A stretch of DNA of 64,000 bases from JAZDHV01 sp043810355 (GCA_043810355.1 JBDROB010000075.1:17416-81415); one strand, 5' to 3'; shown: positions 52,282-63,900, counted from the first letter of the stretch. The notes: generated by a model from the sequence alone, not told the origin. Numbers and translations: made by a program.

Positions 52282-52309
52282 AAAATTGACATCATATAGG
52301 GTCAATTTT
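52282..52309 (-). terminator. Terminator-like hairpin downstream of aglB
   Basis: On the minus strand AAAATTGAC pairs perfectly with GTCAATTTT around a 10-nt loop, followed by a short T run. It lies 17 bp after the aglB stop and before the next promoter. Confidence 0.55.
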
Positions 52310-52325
52310 GGTTATTTTTTAATTA

Positions 52326-55300
52326 TTATGCTTCCGTTGTATTAAATTCTCCACCAATCATATCACTTTCATTTATCATGACATCTTCACTACTATTGAT
52401 TATTTCAATCTCAATATTTTCAACATTATCAATCCTAGTTGCATTATATTCCTCCTCACTGATTTCCTCAATTGTCACTGTTTGCTGGAAAAAAGGATAG
52501 ACATTCTCCTGTTTTCCTTCCCAGTCAACTTTCCAGACAACTATCCTCTGTCCCAAGACACTGTTCTCTTCACTGAATTTTTCAAAATGTTTTGTTCCAT
52601 GCCCATCTAAGAAATATAATTGAGTGAATATGCTGTCAGTCTGCTCGACATTTGTTATGAGCCTTGAATAACCATCCTCAGTCGGTATCATCAGGACACC
52701 AAAATCCCCTCCATTCTCATAGTCCTTGGTGATTATTCCAGTCTCATTCAGTATGACTAATCTCTTAGGTTTCTCTATGCCTTGAGCTGAACTGAATACC
52801 AATTCCATTGATGTGGAGTTAAACAGTCCGGCGCCCCCTCCAAACAATGAGCAGATATACATCCCATCTTCTCCTGGTGTGCATGGATCAATTCCAGATG
52901 CATAGCTTGGCCAAGGTGCTGTCCAGTCATTTGCATCCCTTCCAGTTCCCAATGATTGAATTTCCAAATAAATTGCTTGGGCTTCATCATCTGTCATGTT
53001 GAATTCATCTTTTAGGTATTTGACACCTTTGTCCATATCAAGATTATTATCTTTTATTGTATTGTACATTGTTGATCTCCTGAAATTCCAGATTCCAAAA
53101 TGTCCCCAAACTCCGCTTTTTCCTATCATGTCAGATGAGGTTATAAAATATGCTTCCGGAGGCTCACAGTGTGTATATTCCAGTACATTTTCTGCCTGTT
53201 CTTCATTAAGCCCATACCCTTTCAATATTCTTCTTGCATCTTCTTTCTCTAAAACAATTATTTCATAGATTATATCTACACTCTTGTATGTCTCATTTAT
53301 TATTTTGTCAAGCTCGTCAAATGCATTGTTGCTGCCGCAGTCAAGCATTCTTAATAATCCTACACTGACATCTTCATCAGATGTAAGGAGTGAATTGCCT
53401 ACCCAATGGGCCATTGGCGAGTCTTGTGATGTTCCATCAAATGTTACAGGTCTGTCAGCAATATATTTGAACCAATGCCCGAAATCCCACCATGATGTTA
53501 TGATTGCATTATTCTCACTCTCAAGCCTTATCTTTTCTAATGAGCTCCACCATGCATCTGTCATGCTTGGTATTTCTTGATATGCTGTTGATTGTCCAGC
53601 CTGCAGAGGTTTGATAAGGATTATGGATAACAGTACAATGATGACTATTTGTGTGATTAGTTTGTTGATCTTTAATTCCTTTGATATTATTTTGACAACA
53701 TACTGGTATATTATTCCCAAGGCAAGTCCTACTGCAATTGAAAATGCAGGGACAAATAACAATATGAATCTTATTCCTTTTATTCCAGAATATACTGTTG
53801 CAGCAAACCAAAGAACTAGCAGGATGCTGTATTTGATATAAGTCAATCCACCATCCTTTTCTTTGATCAAAGCGATTACTCCTTTTATAAAAACAAGCAC
53901 TATTCCTAAAACACTCAGGTAAAATAAGAATGCACCTCCTATATTCCCGATCACTTCAGGAAATGATGATTCATTCTGCTCAGCAACTGTTGTGAATACA
54001 TTTGGCCAGACAGATGTTGCCCCAATTTGCTTTAATGTGACAAATCCCATAGGTTTTTCAACTACTGTATAGAACTCATTGAATCCTAGAAACATAGTGA
54101 TAAAAATGCCTGAGAATAGTATGAACATAATTATGATGATAATATTATTTTTAACAAATTTTAATTTAAATATCTGGTTGATTTTTATCCCTTTTTTATA
54201 ATTTAACATTAAGTAAACTGCTAGATAGCCAACAATATATATTATTGTAGATATTATCACAAGATAGAATATATACCACCATCCTCCTGCCCATGCAAAA
54301 CCAAGAAGGCCGACTAAAAAGCCTGATAAGGCAGAATATATTATTTTCTTTTTTAGATCTTTCTCTTCAAACGCAATTAAAAAGAACCATGCTATATATA
54401 ATGGCAATGTCACATTGTAAGCATCTGTATCTGAAAACCCGCCCATTGTCCTGTTGATAAATGCGCTGTGGATTGCAATTAAAAATCCAGCTACAAATCC
54501 TCCATAATTCCCTGCAAGCCTTCTTGTGATAAAAAATCCAGGGATCACTGCTAAAGCACTGATAAGAATTGGTATAAGGAAAATAAAACTCATTAGATCT
54601 AGGTCTCTGTTGAAAAACTGGAATGCTTTAAATAAATAAGCAGAAAGATAAGCATGGAACATGTCAGGTACAATAAATCTTCCTAATGGTGCAAACATGT
54701 GATTATCAAATGGCTTTCCATCCCTTAGCTCGTCTCCTGGATGCCCATTGTTAATTATATTTCTTGCATGTCTTGTCCAATAATAAGGGTCAATTGCCAA
54801 TAGGTAAGTGAATTCTCCGATAACCTCTCCTTTGCTGTTTGTGATATCTCGCCTTAATCTTGATTTAAACTGGTTTGATGAAGCTGATATTGCATTATCA
54901 ACTTCCTTTTTGTTTTCACTCAGGATTTTTTCAAACTCTTTCTCAATTATTTTTGCTTTATTCTCATCAGGAAGATTTGGATATTCATTATTGACTTTAT
55001 TCTCAACCTGGGCTCTTATCCCATTATATATATTGTCTCTTGCCCAAACATCTGTTATCGGCAATATTGCTGACTGATATCTAAGATTAGCGCTGAAATA
55101 GACACAGAACAGTAGTGAAAATATGATAAGGATTGTTGGAATGATCCAAGGTTTATTTTTTATATACCCATAACCTTTTTTTATTGATTTTGTCACATCA
55201 GAAAATTCTTCATCCTTTTCTTCATCTTTGCTTTCTTCCTTTTTGTTCCCCTTTTTGAAAATATTTTTTATACCGGAAAAATCAATGTTGAAATCCTCAT

Positions 55301-55622
55301 CTTTCTCTGCCTTTTCATTATCTTCAACAAAATCTTTCTTTTCCTTGATAATTTGCATTTTCTTCTCAGCTTCTTCAGTCTGCCTTTTCTCCTTATTGTA
55401 GCCAGGTTCTTCAGCTTTCTCACTAATATTTTCAGCCTCTAATCTCCTTAGCTCTTCTTTTTTCCTCTCTATCTCTTCATGGATATCTTTTTTATCTTTT
55501 TTCTTCTCATCCAGAGATTTATCATCATCGCTAAATGATTTACCTACTTTCTTGAAGAATCCTTTTACTTTTTTTATATCAAATGAAATCTCTTCATCAT
55601 CAAAATCATCATCCAAAGACAT
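52326..55622 (-). CDS. aglB: Oligosaccharyltransferase AglB (STT3) with charged N-terminal extension
   Basis: The 1098-residue protein transfers lipid-linked glycan to Asn in N-x-S/T sites on the outer face. Motifs are AIDPYYWTRHARN (first catalytic Asp region), GGFSDTDAYN (about residues 385-394) and the STT3 signature SWWDFGHWF (near 704). About 13 spans precede a large outer globular domain. Before the first span (about 165) lies an unusual, highly charged extension of about 155 residues with two similar motifs (FDIKKVKGFFKK and NIDFSGIKNIFKK). The ATG at 55622 follows AAGGTG. Confidence 0.93.
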   Translation of the reverse strand: MSLDDDFDDEEISFDIKKVKGFFKKVGKSFSDDDKSLDEKKKDKKDIHEEIERKKEELRRLEAENISEKAEEPGYNKEKRQTEEAEKKMQIIKEKKDFVEDNEKAEKDEDFNIDFSGIKNIFKKGNKKEESKDEEKDEEFSDVTKSIKKGYGYIKNKPWIIPTILIIFSLLFCVYFSANLRYQSAILPITDVWARDNIYNGIRAQVENKVNNEYPNLPDENKAKIIEKEFEKILSENKKEVDNAISASSNQFKSRLRRDITNSKGEVIGEFTYLLAIDPYYWTRHARNIINNGHPGDELRDGKPFDNHMFAPLGRFIVPDMFHAYLSAYLFKAFQFFNRDLDLMSFIFLIPILISALAVIPGFFITRRLAGNYGGFVAGFLIAIHSAFINRTMGGFSDTDAYNVTLPLYIAWFFLIAFEEKDLKKKIIYSALSGFLVGLLGFAWAGGWWYIFYLVIISTIIYIVGYLAVYLMLNYKKGIKINQIFKLKFVKNNIIIIIMFILFSGIFITMFLGFNEFYTVVEKPMGFVTLKQIGATSVWPNVFTTVAEQNESSFPEVIGNIGGAFLFYLSVLGIVLVFIKGVIALIKEKDGGLTYIKYSILLVLWFAATVYSGIKGIRFILLFVPAFSIAVGLALGIIYQYVVKIISKELKINKLITQIVIIVLLSIILIKPLQAGQSTAYQEIPSMTDAWWSSLEKIRLESENNAIITSWWDFGHWFKYIADRPVTFDGTSQDSPMAHWVGNSLLTSDEDVSVGLLRMLDCGSNNAFDELDKIINETYKSVDIIYEIIVLEKEDARRILKGYGLNEEQAENVLEYTHCEPPEAYFITSSDMIGKSGVWGHFGIWNFRRSTMYNTIKDNNLDMDKGVKYLKDEFNMTDDEAQAIYLEIQSLGTGRDANDWTAPWPSYASGIDPCTPGEDGMYICSLFGGGAGLFNSTSMELVFSSAQGIEKPKRLVILNETGIITKDYENGGDFGVLMIPTEDGYSRLITNVEQTDSIFTQLYFLDGHGTKHFEKFSEENSVLGQRIVVWKVDWEGKQENVYPFFQQTVTIEEISEEEYNATRIDNVENIEIEIINSSEDVMINESDMIGGEFNTTEA

Positions 55623-55664
55623 CACCTTGTCAATAACTAATTAAATTGTTTTATCAATTGTCTG

Positions 55665-55700
55665 ATTAATGGTTTAATTAATGGTTTAATTAATGGTTTA
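55665..55700 (-). repeat. Three tandem 12-bp units upstream of aglB
   Basis: The unit attaatggttta occurs three times in a row, plus a partial fourth, in the spacer between the reductase and aglB genes. Slippage is the simple explanation, but each unit contains a TATA/BRE-like core on the minus strand. Confidence 0.85.
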
Positions 55701-55777
55701 ATTGTTTCCCCTCAGTATATATAATAGGATAGGGAATTATTCTGCTTTTATAAAAGTTTGTTTTAGATTAGTATTTG

Positions 55778-56878
55778 TCAAATAATGAATTTAACAAAAG
55801 AAATCAGCCTGGGCTCTTTCAGCAATAGTTTAAATACCATTTTGCTTGGCTCATCCCTGTCGATTGTCTCCAATATTCTCTTCATTTTTGGCTTGTCAAA
55901 ATATCCAATCAGCTTGTTCCAGTCATCTTCATCAAATTTATCCATTATTTTCCTCATATACTTATGTAGGGATAGGTCAAAAAACAATCTCTTTCTCAAT
56001 TCTCTTGAGAATTTCTTTTCTGTTCCAATGCATTCAGCCAATATCTCAGCTGATCTCATGCCCTGTATTATGCCTCCTGCTGTTGTCGCTTTGACCATTC
56101 CAGCTGCATCACCTATAATATATGTGTTGTCATCAGATACCTTCAGTTTTTTGTCAAACTTGGGGATCAGACCCCCTTGTGTCTCGATTATCTTGCTCCT
56201 AAAATCTTTTCCAATCTTTCTCTCTAAAAAATCATCCAATATTTTCCTTATACCCAATGATCCAATTATGCCTACGCGAGCAATTTCCTTATTCTCAGGG
56301 ACAATCCATGCAAATGTTCCTAAATATGGATAGAATTCAATCTTATTTTCATTTTTATGTTCAATCCTGTATTGAAGGCTTGTCCAGTATTCTCTTTTTT
56401 TGTTTCCAAGAGATTTTGCTATAATGCTTTGCGGCCCGTCTGCCCCGATTATATTATCACTTTTTCTTTCAATCTTTTCCTCAATAATCTCATTTCTGTC
56501 TAATTTTCTTATCGACAATATATCATCTTTAAAATCTTCGATTTTATGGTCAAGAAATATTTTTACTCCCTCTTTTTCAGCTTTTTTTGACAGAAACTTG
56601 TCAAATCTCTCCCTGTCAAGGATCAGATTTGCTTCTCTAAATCTTATTTTCAGAGATTTTCCATTTGGAGCAAATATCTCAACATCATTGATTCTATTGG
56701 CAACACACTCATCAGGGACATCAATTAATTTTGATATTGTATTTGTCACAATCCCAGTGCATTGTACCGGTTTTCCAATCTCCTTGTTTTTCTCAAATAT
56801 CTCAACCTTATACCCCTTTTTTGCAAGCAGATATCCTGCAAAATTTCCAACAGGTCCAGCTCCAACAATTGATATCAT
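55778..56878 (-). CDS. Geranylgeranyl reductase-family FAD protein
   Basis: The 366-residue flavoprotein begins with the FAD-binding VGAGPVGNFAGYLLAKKG (about residues 5-22), has the family PVQCTG with its conserved Cys (about 38-43), and the second FAD site IGDAAGMVKATTAGGI (about 252-267). Such enzymes saturate isoprenoid chains of archaeal lipids or dolichol carriers. It stands alone downstream of no other gene and upstream of aglB. Confidence 0.9.
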   Translation of the reverse strand: MISIVGAGPVGNFAGYLLAKKGYKVEIFEKNKEIGKPVQCTGIVTNTISKLIDVPDECVANRINDVEIFAPNGKSLKIRFREANLILDRERFDKFLSKKAEKEGVKIFLDHKIEDFKDDILSIRKLDRNEIIEEKIERKSDNIIGADGPQSIIAKSLGNKKREYWTSLQYRIEHKNENKIEFYPYLGTFAWIVPENKEIARVGIIGSLGIRKILDDFLERKIGKDFRSKIIETQGGLIPKFDKKLKVSDDNTYIIGDAAGMVKATTAGGIIQGMRSAEILAECIGTEKKFSRELRKRLFFDLSLHKYMRKIMDKFDEDDWNKLIGYFDKPKMKRILETIDRDEPSKMVFKLLLKEPRLISFVKFII

Positions 56879-57015
56879 GAAACAGAGAGAATGACTAATA
56901 ATATTTAATTCTAATTAATTTAATAATCAAAAACCTCTTATTAAAAAAAACCAGAAAGTATCTATTATAAAATAGTTATATCATATTAGTACTTTATAAT
57001 AGTATCAATACAAAA

Positions 57016-57027
57016 GATTTAAATATG
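57016..57027 (+). promoter_or_regulatory. TATA box of the surface module
   Basis: The box gatttaaatatg lies about 70 nt before the ATG at 57095, which is preceded by a GAAGGGG ribosome-binding site. The start is therefore leadered, unlike most genes here. Confidence 0.45.
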
Positions 57028-57094
57028 TAATAGATATTTCTACCATACAATTAGATAATAATTTTTGAAAAACAACTTTTAGAAGGGGATATAT

Positions 57095-59539
57095 ATGACT
57101 AATAAAATTAAAGAAATCAAACAAGATTATGTTTCTAGAGCAACATACAAGGATTTGGATGCAACTCAAGCAGATGCAATTTATAATGCATTTCAGGCAA
57201 CAACACATAACAGTGAAGGGAAAAAACTTACTCTTCAAGAAAGAAGAAAATCAGTTGCTGACGAATTTGGTGTCAAGTATGGTACTGTCGGAACAGTTGC
57301 AAGATACCAAGGAAGAGATTCCTCACAATTAGATAGGTCTGTTTCTCAATTATCAGAAACAGATATTGAAAAAGCTCGTCAGAGATATAAACATTCTGAT
57401 GATTCTGTTGATACAATTTTAGGAGACCTAAATCTTACTGCAAAGGCTTTTTATTCAGGAGTACTTGAAGGTTTTGATTATAGGAGAAGTGATGATAAGC
57501 CTCGTCTGGCAAGGATGGCAAAAGCTCGGCAAAAAGCTAATGGATATACCACTTCTCCAGCTGACATAGCTGAAGTTGTTGATGCACCAGAAGATCAGCC
57601 TGCTTTCAGATATCTTGCTGAACCTCAAGAAAGTTCTGCTAAACCAGGAAATCAAACAAAAAGTATAGAATCAAAATCAATTGTTGACTTTAGTTATGAT
57701 AATCCAGATCAATCTGTTGTTGACACTAGATTAATAGGTCATTTTTTAGTTTCAAAAGCTGCTTCAGCAGAAAGGCATGGGGATCATGGACCAGAAAGTG
57801 GACCAGTAACTCAAGCAAAGCCTTTAGAAGCTGTTGTTGGAGAAGCTAATCCAGTTTATGCAGGGGGAAGAGTTCCTGATGATTCATCAAGGTCCAAATA
57901 TGTTTCTGATGTTAGAACTCCTGAAGTTACAATGCATGCACCAGATGGTCCAAGAGCTGAGGGAAGAGGTCCTTCTGATGATTCTCATGCTCGAGGTGAT
58001 GCTAGTGGCCATGATGACAGAGTTATTTTAGGAGAAGATCATAGTTCTAGACCTGTTGAAGAACCAAGGTATTCAGGCAGTGGCTCAGGAGATGGTTCAG
58101 GTGGAGACAGTTCATTACCTCCAGAAAGTACAGAAAGACCAGCCAGAATTTGGTATCAAACTTGGAAAGGTAAATTAGTATCAGGTTTGACTGCTGCTGC
58201 AATGCTTGCAGTTTCATTTGGTGGCGGATGGTTTGCTCGAGGAATGTATAATCCAAGTCAAGCTGCTGCTGGATCTCTAGATCCTGCTCCTATAGCTGCT
58301 GAAGCGCCTGAAGTACCTACACATCCATTAGGAGGAGTCATTCCAGGTTTCCCAGATCCTAATTCAATTGAAGATCATGTAAAAAGCCAATATAATGGAG
58401 AAGGTGGATTTGATTTAAGAAAGCACTTATGGGAGACTCTTGTTCCAGGTTCAGAAGATTCTGGAAGAAAGCCTTATACAGGAAGTTCAGAACAGAATGA
58501 GGCATTCTTAATGTTTTTGAGGACTTTGAATCCTGATATGGTTAAGGCTGCAGTTGCTTCTTACGATGCACCAGAAGAACCTGCTGCTCCAGTTGTCCAA
58601 CCGGCACCAATACCTGCAGAGAACCCAACTGTAGCACCTGTTGCACAGTCAGCACCAGCAGCTCCATTGGCAGGTTTCCCAGATCCTAATTCAATTGTTG
58701 ACTGGCTGACAAGTAATTATAATGATGCTGATCAAGGATTAAGAGCATATTTATGGGAAGCTTTTGCTCCTGAACCAATCCAAAGAAGTTTAGGGGATGA
58801 ATATCAAGGAAGATCATTGACACCTGAACAAAGGCAATTACAAAATAATTGGTTACTTGGATTCTTAAAAATGAGAAATGATCAAAGACCTCAAGATATT
58901 ACTGAAGCGATTGCTGATTATAGTCTTGGAATAGAAAGTGGAGCGCCTTTAGAGGCTTATGAAGGATCAGGTTCAGAAGAGCAACCAACTCTGGCACCTT
59001 TAGAGGAGATTACAGTAGGTGGACCTGCCGAAGTTATTGTTCCTCCAGCAGTTTTAACTGCAATCCAGATTCAAAATATTGGAGACATGTTTGAGATCCC
59101 TTTCAGAGGAACTTCAATTTATAATTTGAGTCAGATTGATTCAAGTGATAATAGGCTACCAAGCAATCCAACACCTGTTTCAGCTTTAGTGGGTAACTAT
59201 GATAGTAATGCTGACGGAAATATTGACAGTGTTGCTGAGTTGAGCACATTCATTTTAGGATTGACAACAAGAGGTGGGCTTGATTCCCCTGTTCCAGGTG
59301 AGTCAGATGAATCTTTTGTTAGGCTTGTAGCTAATGCTGGTTTTGGACCAGATGTCGCTTCTCAATTAAGGTCTGCATTAAATACAGAGGAAGTCTCAAA
59401 TGAAGAATTGAATAGGGCTTCAGAAGTTGCTTTAAGATTAGGGGCTGCTATTCAGACAGAGACTCCATTATATGATAATGGCACAGATTTAGTGATTGCA
59501 GAACCAGAAATCGCAATTAAATATTTTAATGGATTTTAG
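57095..59539 (+). CDS. Transmembrane protein with N-terminal helix-turn-helix and outer repeats
   Basis: I do not recognise this 814-residue protein as a whole. The N-terminal part contains a helix-turn-helix-like segment, RKSVADEFGVKYGTVGTVAR (about residues 50-69), and a second helical part to about 160. A long low-complexity linker (about 160-355) leads to one membrane span (about 360-383). Outside are two repeats beginning GFPDPNSI (residues 418 and 527) and a late calcium-loop-like DSNADGNIDS (703-712), dockerin-like. It has the shape of a membrane-bound one-component regulator. Confidence 0.7.
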   Translation: MTNKIKEIKQDYVSRATYKDLDATQADAIYNAFQATTHNSEGKKLTLQERRKSVADEFGVKYGTVGTVARYQGRDSSQLDRSVSQLSETDIEKARQRYKHSDDSVDTILGDLNLTAKAFYSGVLEGFDYRRSDDKPRLARMAKARQKANGYTTSPADIAEVVDAPEDQPAFRYLAEPQESSAKPGNQTKSIESKSIVDFSYDNPDQSVVDTRLIGHFLVSKAASAERHGDHGPESGPVTQAKPLEAVVGEANPVYAGGRVPDDSSRSKYVSDVRTPEVTMHAPDGPRAEGRGPSDDSHARGDASGHDDRVILGEDHSSRPVEEPRYSGSGSGDGSGGDSSLPPESTERPARIWYQTWKGKLVSGLTAAAMLAVSFGGGWFARGMYNPSQAAAGSLDPAPIAAEAPEVPTHPLGGVIPGFPDPNSIEDHVKSQYNGEGGFDLRKHLWETLVPGSEDSGRKPYTGSSEQNEAFLMFLRTLNPDMVKAAVASYDAPEEPAAPVVQPAPIPAENPTVAPVAQSAPAAPLAGFPDPNSIVDWLTSNYNDADQGLRAYLWEAFAPEPIQRSLGDEYQGRSLTPEQRQLQNNWLLGFLKMRNDQRPQDITEAIADYSLGIESGAPLEAYEGSGSEEQPTLAPLEEITVGGPAEVIVPPAVLTAIQIQNIGDMFEIPFRGTSIYNLSQIDSSDNRLPSNPTPVSALVGNYDSNADGNIDSVAELSTFILGLTTRGGLDSPVPGESDESFVRLVANAGFGPDVASQLRSALNTEEVSNEELNRASEVALRLGAAIQTETPLYDNGTDLVIAEPEIAIKYFNGF

Positions 59540-59551
59540 CCAGGTGATCAA

Positions 59552-60928
59552 ATGAAAGGATATGATATGACCAGAAGGGGATTTTTAGCAGCAGCAGCAA
59601 CTGCATTAGCAGGATGTGCAACAACATATGATCAATCTCAACTATCAGGACGACATCCAGTTCCTGGACAGAGAGAACCTACTCCTATAGGAGATCAAGC
59701 TTTGTCTTTAGAGGCAAAGATTCCAGAAGGGGATGTTGCAGTTCTTTATGATTATGTCAAGGATCACCTTCCAGGTGGAGACAGATATTTTGTTCCGTTC
59801 ATTGAGCAAGGAATTGCACAAGCCTTTGCAGGTTATGTTCCAGCGCCGGCAAAAGCTGGAGTAAGAAATATTAATTTTGGAGACAATGAAAGGACTGGTT
59901 TTCTTTCAAAACCTGAATCTGCAGCACTTTACACTTATTTGTTTGAGAGATTTATGGAAGATGTCCAGCAGGTTGCTCATCTTTCAATTAATCCAGAGAG
60001 GACAAATGGTGTTACAGACGTTTTTGTTTATCATAATGGGCCAAGGATGCCGAGCATTAATTACACTTCAAGAGAAGTGAAAGGTTGGAATAAGAAGACA
60101 ACTGAGAAAGATACTGTTTACAATTCAATTGATCTTTGTTTTACAAATGCTGTTGAAGTCAGGCATAAGGTAAGGAATTATAGGGGTCCTGTTGAGTTTT
60201 TTATCAATGCAGCTTTGCAGGGATATAATACAACAGCTTCTCTTGGTGAGCCAATTATTGGTGTCGCTGGTTATACTGCAGGTGCAGCTACAAGAGGGGC
60301 ATTGACATGGCTTTTCCACAAAAAGGATGAGCAAGATGCATTCTATGATGCTAATGTTGATCTTGGTTGGGGTTCCCAGAATCTTGGACCAGCTCAGAAG
60401 ATGTGGGAGACATTGAGCAATCATAATATGGAAAGCCCAGTTGTCTATCTGGCGCCTATTGAGTCAAAACCAGGAAGTGTAGATACAATGTTGATGGTTC
60501 TTGCAAATAATCCTAATTTTGCAGTACAACCTTTTCCAACACCAAATTATGATCCAGAGACTGGAAGAGTCATGGGTATGAATATTGTTTCACCTCCACA
60601 GTATGGTGATAATTTTGCAAAGAATCTTGTTATAAGTATGTTGGGAGAAATGGCAGATGCATATGTTAGGGGCTTGTTGATTGAAGATTTGATCCTTGAT
60701 AAGCTTGAGGATGACAAGCAATTGCTGCCTTTTGGAGTTCCGATTCCAATTACAAGGATTTTACCTTTGATAATGCCTTTGCCGATTCCATTCTGTCCTA
60801 GACCAAGTCCAATGATAGGTGGAGGTTGGTTTGGAGGCGGTGCTTTTGGAGGAGCAGGTTTAGGTGGAGCTGGACTTTTAGGAGGAGGATTTACTGGTGG
60901 AGGAGCGTTAATTCCAGGTCCATTATAA
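59552..60928 (+). CDS. Tat-type lipoprotein with Gly-rich tail, unknown function
   Basis: The 458-residue protein opens with a twin-arginine signal TRRGFLAAAATALAGC, in which LAGC is a lipobox, so the mature protein would be lipid-anchored outside after Tat export. The middle is not recognised. The end (about residues 390-458) is Pro-rich then strongly Gly-rich (GGGWFGGGAFGGAGLGG). It begins 12 bp after the membrane helix-turn-helix gene with an AGGTGAT ribosome-binding site, so the two probably form one unit. Confidence 0.72.
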   Translation: MKGYDMTRRGFLAAAATALAGCATTYDQSQLSGRHPVPGQREPTPIGDQALSLEAKIPEGDVAVLYDYVKDHLPGGDRYFVPFIEQGIAQAFAGYVPAPAKAGVRNINFGDNERTGFLSKPESAALYTYLFERFMEDVQQVAHLSINPERTNGVTDVFVYHNGPRMPSINYTSREVKGWNKKTTEKDTVYNSIDLCFTNAVEVRHKVRNYRGPVEFFINAALQGYNTTASLGEPIIGVAGYTAGAATRGALTWLFHKKDEQDAFYDANVDLGWGSQNLGPAQKMWETLSNHNMESPVVYLAPIESKPGSVDTMLMVLANNPNFAVQPFPTPNYDPETGRVMGMNIVSPPQYGDNFAKNLVISMLGEMADAYVRGLLIEDLILDKLEDDKQLLPFGVPIPITRILPLIMPLPIPFCPRPSPMIGGGWFGGGAFGGAGLGGAGLLGGGFTGGGALIPGPL

Positions 60929-60997
60929 TTTCATTTTTTATTTTCATTTAATCAAAATAAACAAAATCATAAACAAGACAATAGGGGGGATTTATTT

Positions 60998-63900
60998 ATG
61001 AAAAAAATACTATTTATTATGCCATTTTTAGCTGTTCTTTTAGCAGCAAATGTTTTTGCAGTAGCGGACATAACATTTAATTTTAATGTCAACAATGTTG
61101 AATCAAAGTTCTATACTTGTCTCGACATTAACTGTGATACTGTCAGCTCAAGTCCATTCTCATATTCTGGATCAACCTCTAATGGGCATATGCTGATCTC
61201 ATTCCCTTCATGTCTATTGTCCCCATTTGGTTATGCAGGTTATTTCATTGTCCCAGCTACAAATCCAGCTGATACTGGTTATATACCTATTGAAGGTATT
61301 GCTACATTCCACACTTTTTGCAATCCTGGACATGCTTCAGGAAGTGTTGATATTGATTTTGACAGAGTTGCAAATTGCGCCTCTACAATTGATGAATTCA
61401 CAATCACAAATGATCTTTATGCTAATGAGCCTTTGCAGGTTAATGTTTCTGCTTCATTAGATGCAGCAACTCATTCAGCTTTCCAAGACGCTCATAATAA
61501 TGTAGGATATATCCCTCTAGCATATAGGGATATCTATTATTCTGCAGATACTACTGTATCTTTGACAATCAAGAAAGATGGTCAGGTTGTTAATCAGCAG
61601 ATGACTTATTTTGACGCTGCTCATGGTAACCCAATCTTTATGGATGAAGTTAAAGATGTTGAATATTCATGGGTCCCTGCTGAAGACGGACAATATGAGG
61701 CAACTGTAAGGACTGTTGTTACAGACAATCAATGTTCCTCAAATATCCCTTTGTCATCAAGTAAATTCTTTGGTGTGCTTCCAGGAAGGCCTACAAATGA
61801 ATGTTACACAATCATTAATGGTTTGAGGACAACTGACCCTTATCCAGTTGCAGGAGACACTGTAACAGTTGAGTATAACAAGATAAGCAATTATGCTAAT
61901 CCACAACATGCTTTGACATCAGTTCCTACTGATATTGATTATGAAGTGAGAAATTCAGCTTATCAGATTATTTTATCTGGTTCAGCTTCACTTCCAGCAA
62001 ATCCTAATGAAGTTGATCCAACAACACATTCATTCCAATGGGTTGCTCCTTATGAGGATGTTTTTACAATGGAAGTGGCAGGAACTGCTGACTCACCTCT
62101 TTGTGACGGAAAGCCTAATCCAACTGAGACTGCTCAGGAAGAGATTTATGTTGCTCCAGCTCCAGTCTATGAGGTTACTTTCATAATCTCAGATGATATG
62201 ACTGCAGCAAGAATCCAAGGTGCAACTGTTTCATCTAATGGTCAGACAGCTGTAACTGATTCAAATGGTGTTGCTGTTATCGGTGGATACGTTAATGGTC
62301 ACTATACATATGATGTTACTCATCCACAATACCTACCAATTGAAGGAGAATTTGACATAACAAATGCAGATGCCACTGTTTCAAGAGCTATGCACAAGGC
62401 AAATACACCTCCAATTATAACTAATATTCCAGATGTTTCATTCCCTGAAGACACAGTGCATAATTCTCTGGATCTTGACCTTTATGTTCAGGATGAAGAG
62501 GATCTTGATGCTGATCTATCATGGACATCTAATCAATTGCCTAATGTTGGTGTATCAATCAATCCAACAACTCATATTGTTACATTTACACCTAGTCCAG
62601 GATTTAATGGACCAGCAGGAACAGTAACATTCACAGTTCAAGATACAGGTGGATTAACAGATTCAGATGCAATTTCAGTGACTGTCACTCCTGTTAATGA
62701 TGCTCCAACAATCAGTGGATTGCCTGATAAGACATTGCAGGAAGATGCATCTTTAAATAATGCTTTTAACTTGAATGATTTTGCATCTGATCCAGATCAT
62801 TCTGATTCTTTATTGACTTACTCTTTGACAACTATAACTAATGGAAATAAATGTGGAGTTACAATTGATGGGAATGATAATATTGACATAAATCCTGATT
62901 TTAATTTTAACGGAATATGTGATGTTACTGTTAGAGTTGAGGATCCTTTAGGAGCTTCTGACACAGATACTTTTAGAGTTACTGTCACTCCAGTTAATGA
63001 CGCTCCTGTTATTGGTTCATTACCTGATCAGACTCTTGCAGAAGACACAACAAAGCCAAATGCGTTTAATCTTAATAATTTTGCTAGTGATCCTGATAAT
63101 ACTGATGCGCAATTGACTTATACTTTAACATCAGTTTCAAATACTAATCAATGTGGAATAAGTATTGATGGTTCTGATAATGTTGATATTGCTCCTGTTG
63201 CTGATTTTAATGGTTTTTGTGATGCTGTTGTAAGAGTCACAGATCCTGATGGATTATTTTCTGAGGATACTTTCAGAGTGACTGTAACACCAATAAATGA
63301 TCCGCCTAATTTTGATCCTATTGGAAACCCAATTTCTGATGAGACATGGAACCAAGGATCATCAAATCTAAATGCTTTTGACTTAGACAATTATTTCACT
63401 GATCCAGATGGAGATGCTTTATCATATACAGCATCAACTATAGACAATCCTAATATTGTTGTTACAATCAATCCAACAACTCATGTTGTTAGCTTTACTC
63501 AACCATCAAGTTTTTTTGGTGTTGAGACTGTTACATTTACAGCAGATGATGGTAATGGCGGGACAGCAGACAGTAATGTTGTCACATTGACTGTTGTAAG
63601 GCAATTTTATGAATGTAATGATGGTATTGATAATGACTTAGATGGTGATATTGATTATCCTGCTGATCTTGGTTGTGATTCTTCTCAGGATGATGATGAG
63701 TCTGATGGTGTTGTTGTTTGTGATGTTGATCTTGATTGTGGTTCTCCTTATGATGAGGCTCAGTGTAGTGGTCTTGATTTTGAAACTACAACTCATACTC
63801 CAGTTTGTTTGAATGCTGGTACTGAGCATAGTTATTGTGATGAAACTGCTAATACTAACACTGATTATTGTAATTTTATTTGTGATGATAGTTTAGGTTG

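Noticed and set aside
55665..55700. Tandem 12-bp units as a possible iteron or CRISPR-like array
   Set aside because: Units are directly abutting, few, and made of AT-rich sequence; slippage explains them. No replication gene is near.
56400..56894. Open frame antisense to the geranylgeranyl reductase gene
   Set aside because: The sense strand has intact FAD motifs and the antisense product has no recognisable feature.
62433..62627. Small open frames inside the giant surface protein gene
   Set aside because: The long signal-peptide-bearing frame is open across the whole region with clear repeat domains.
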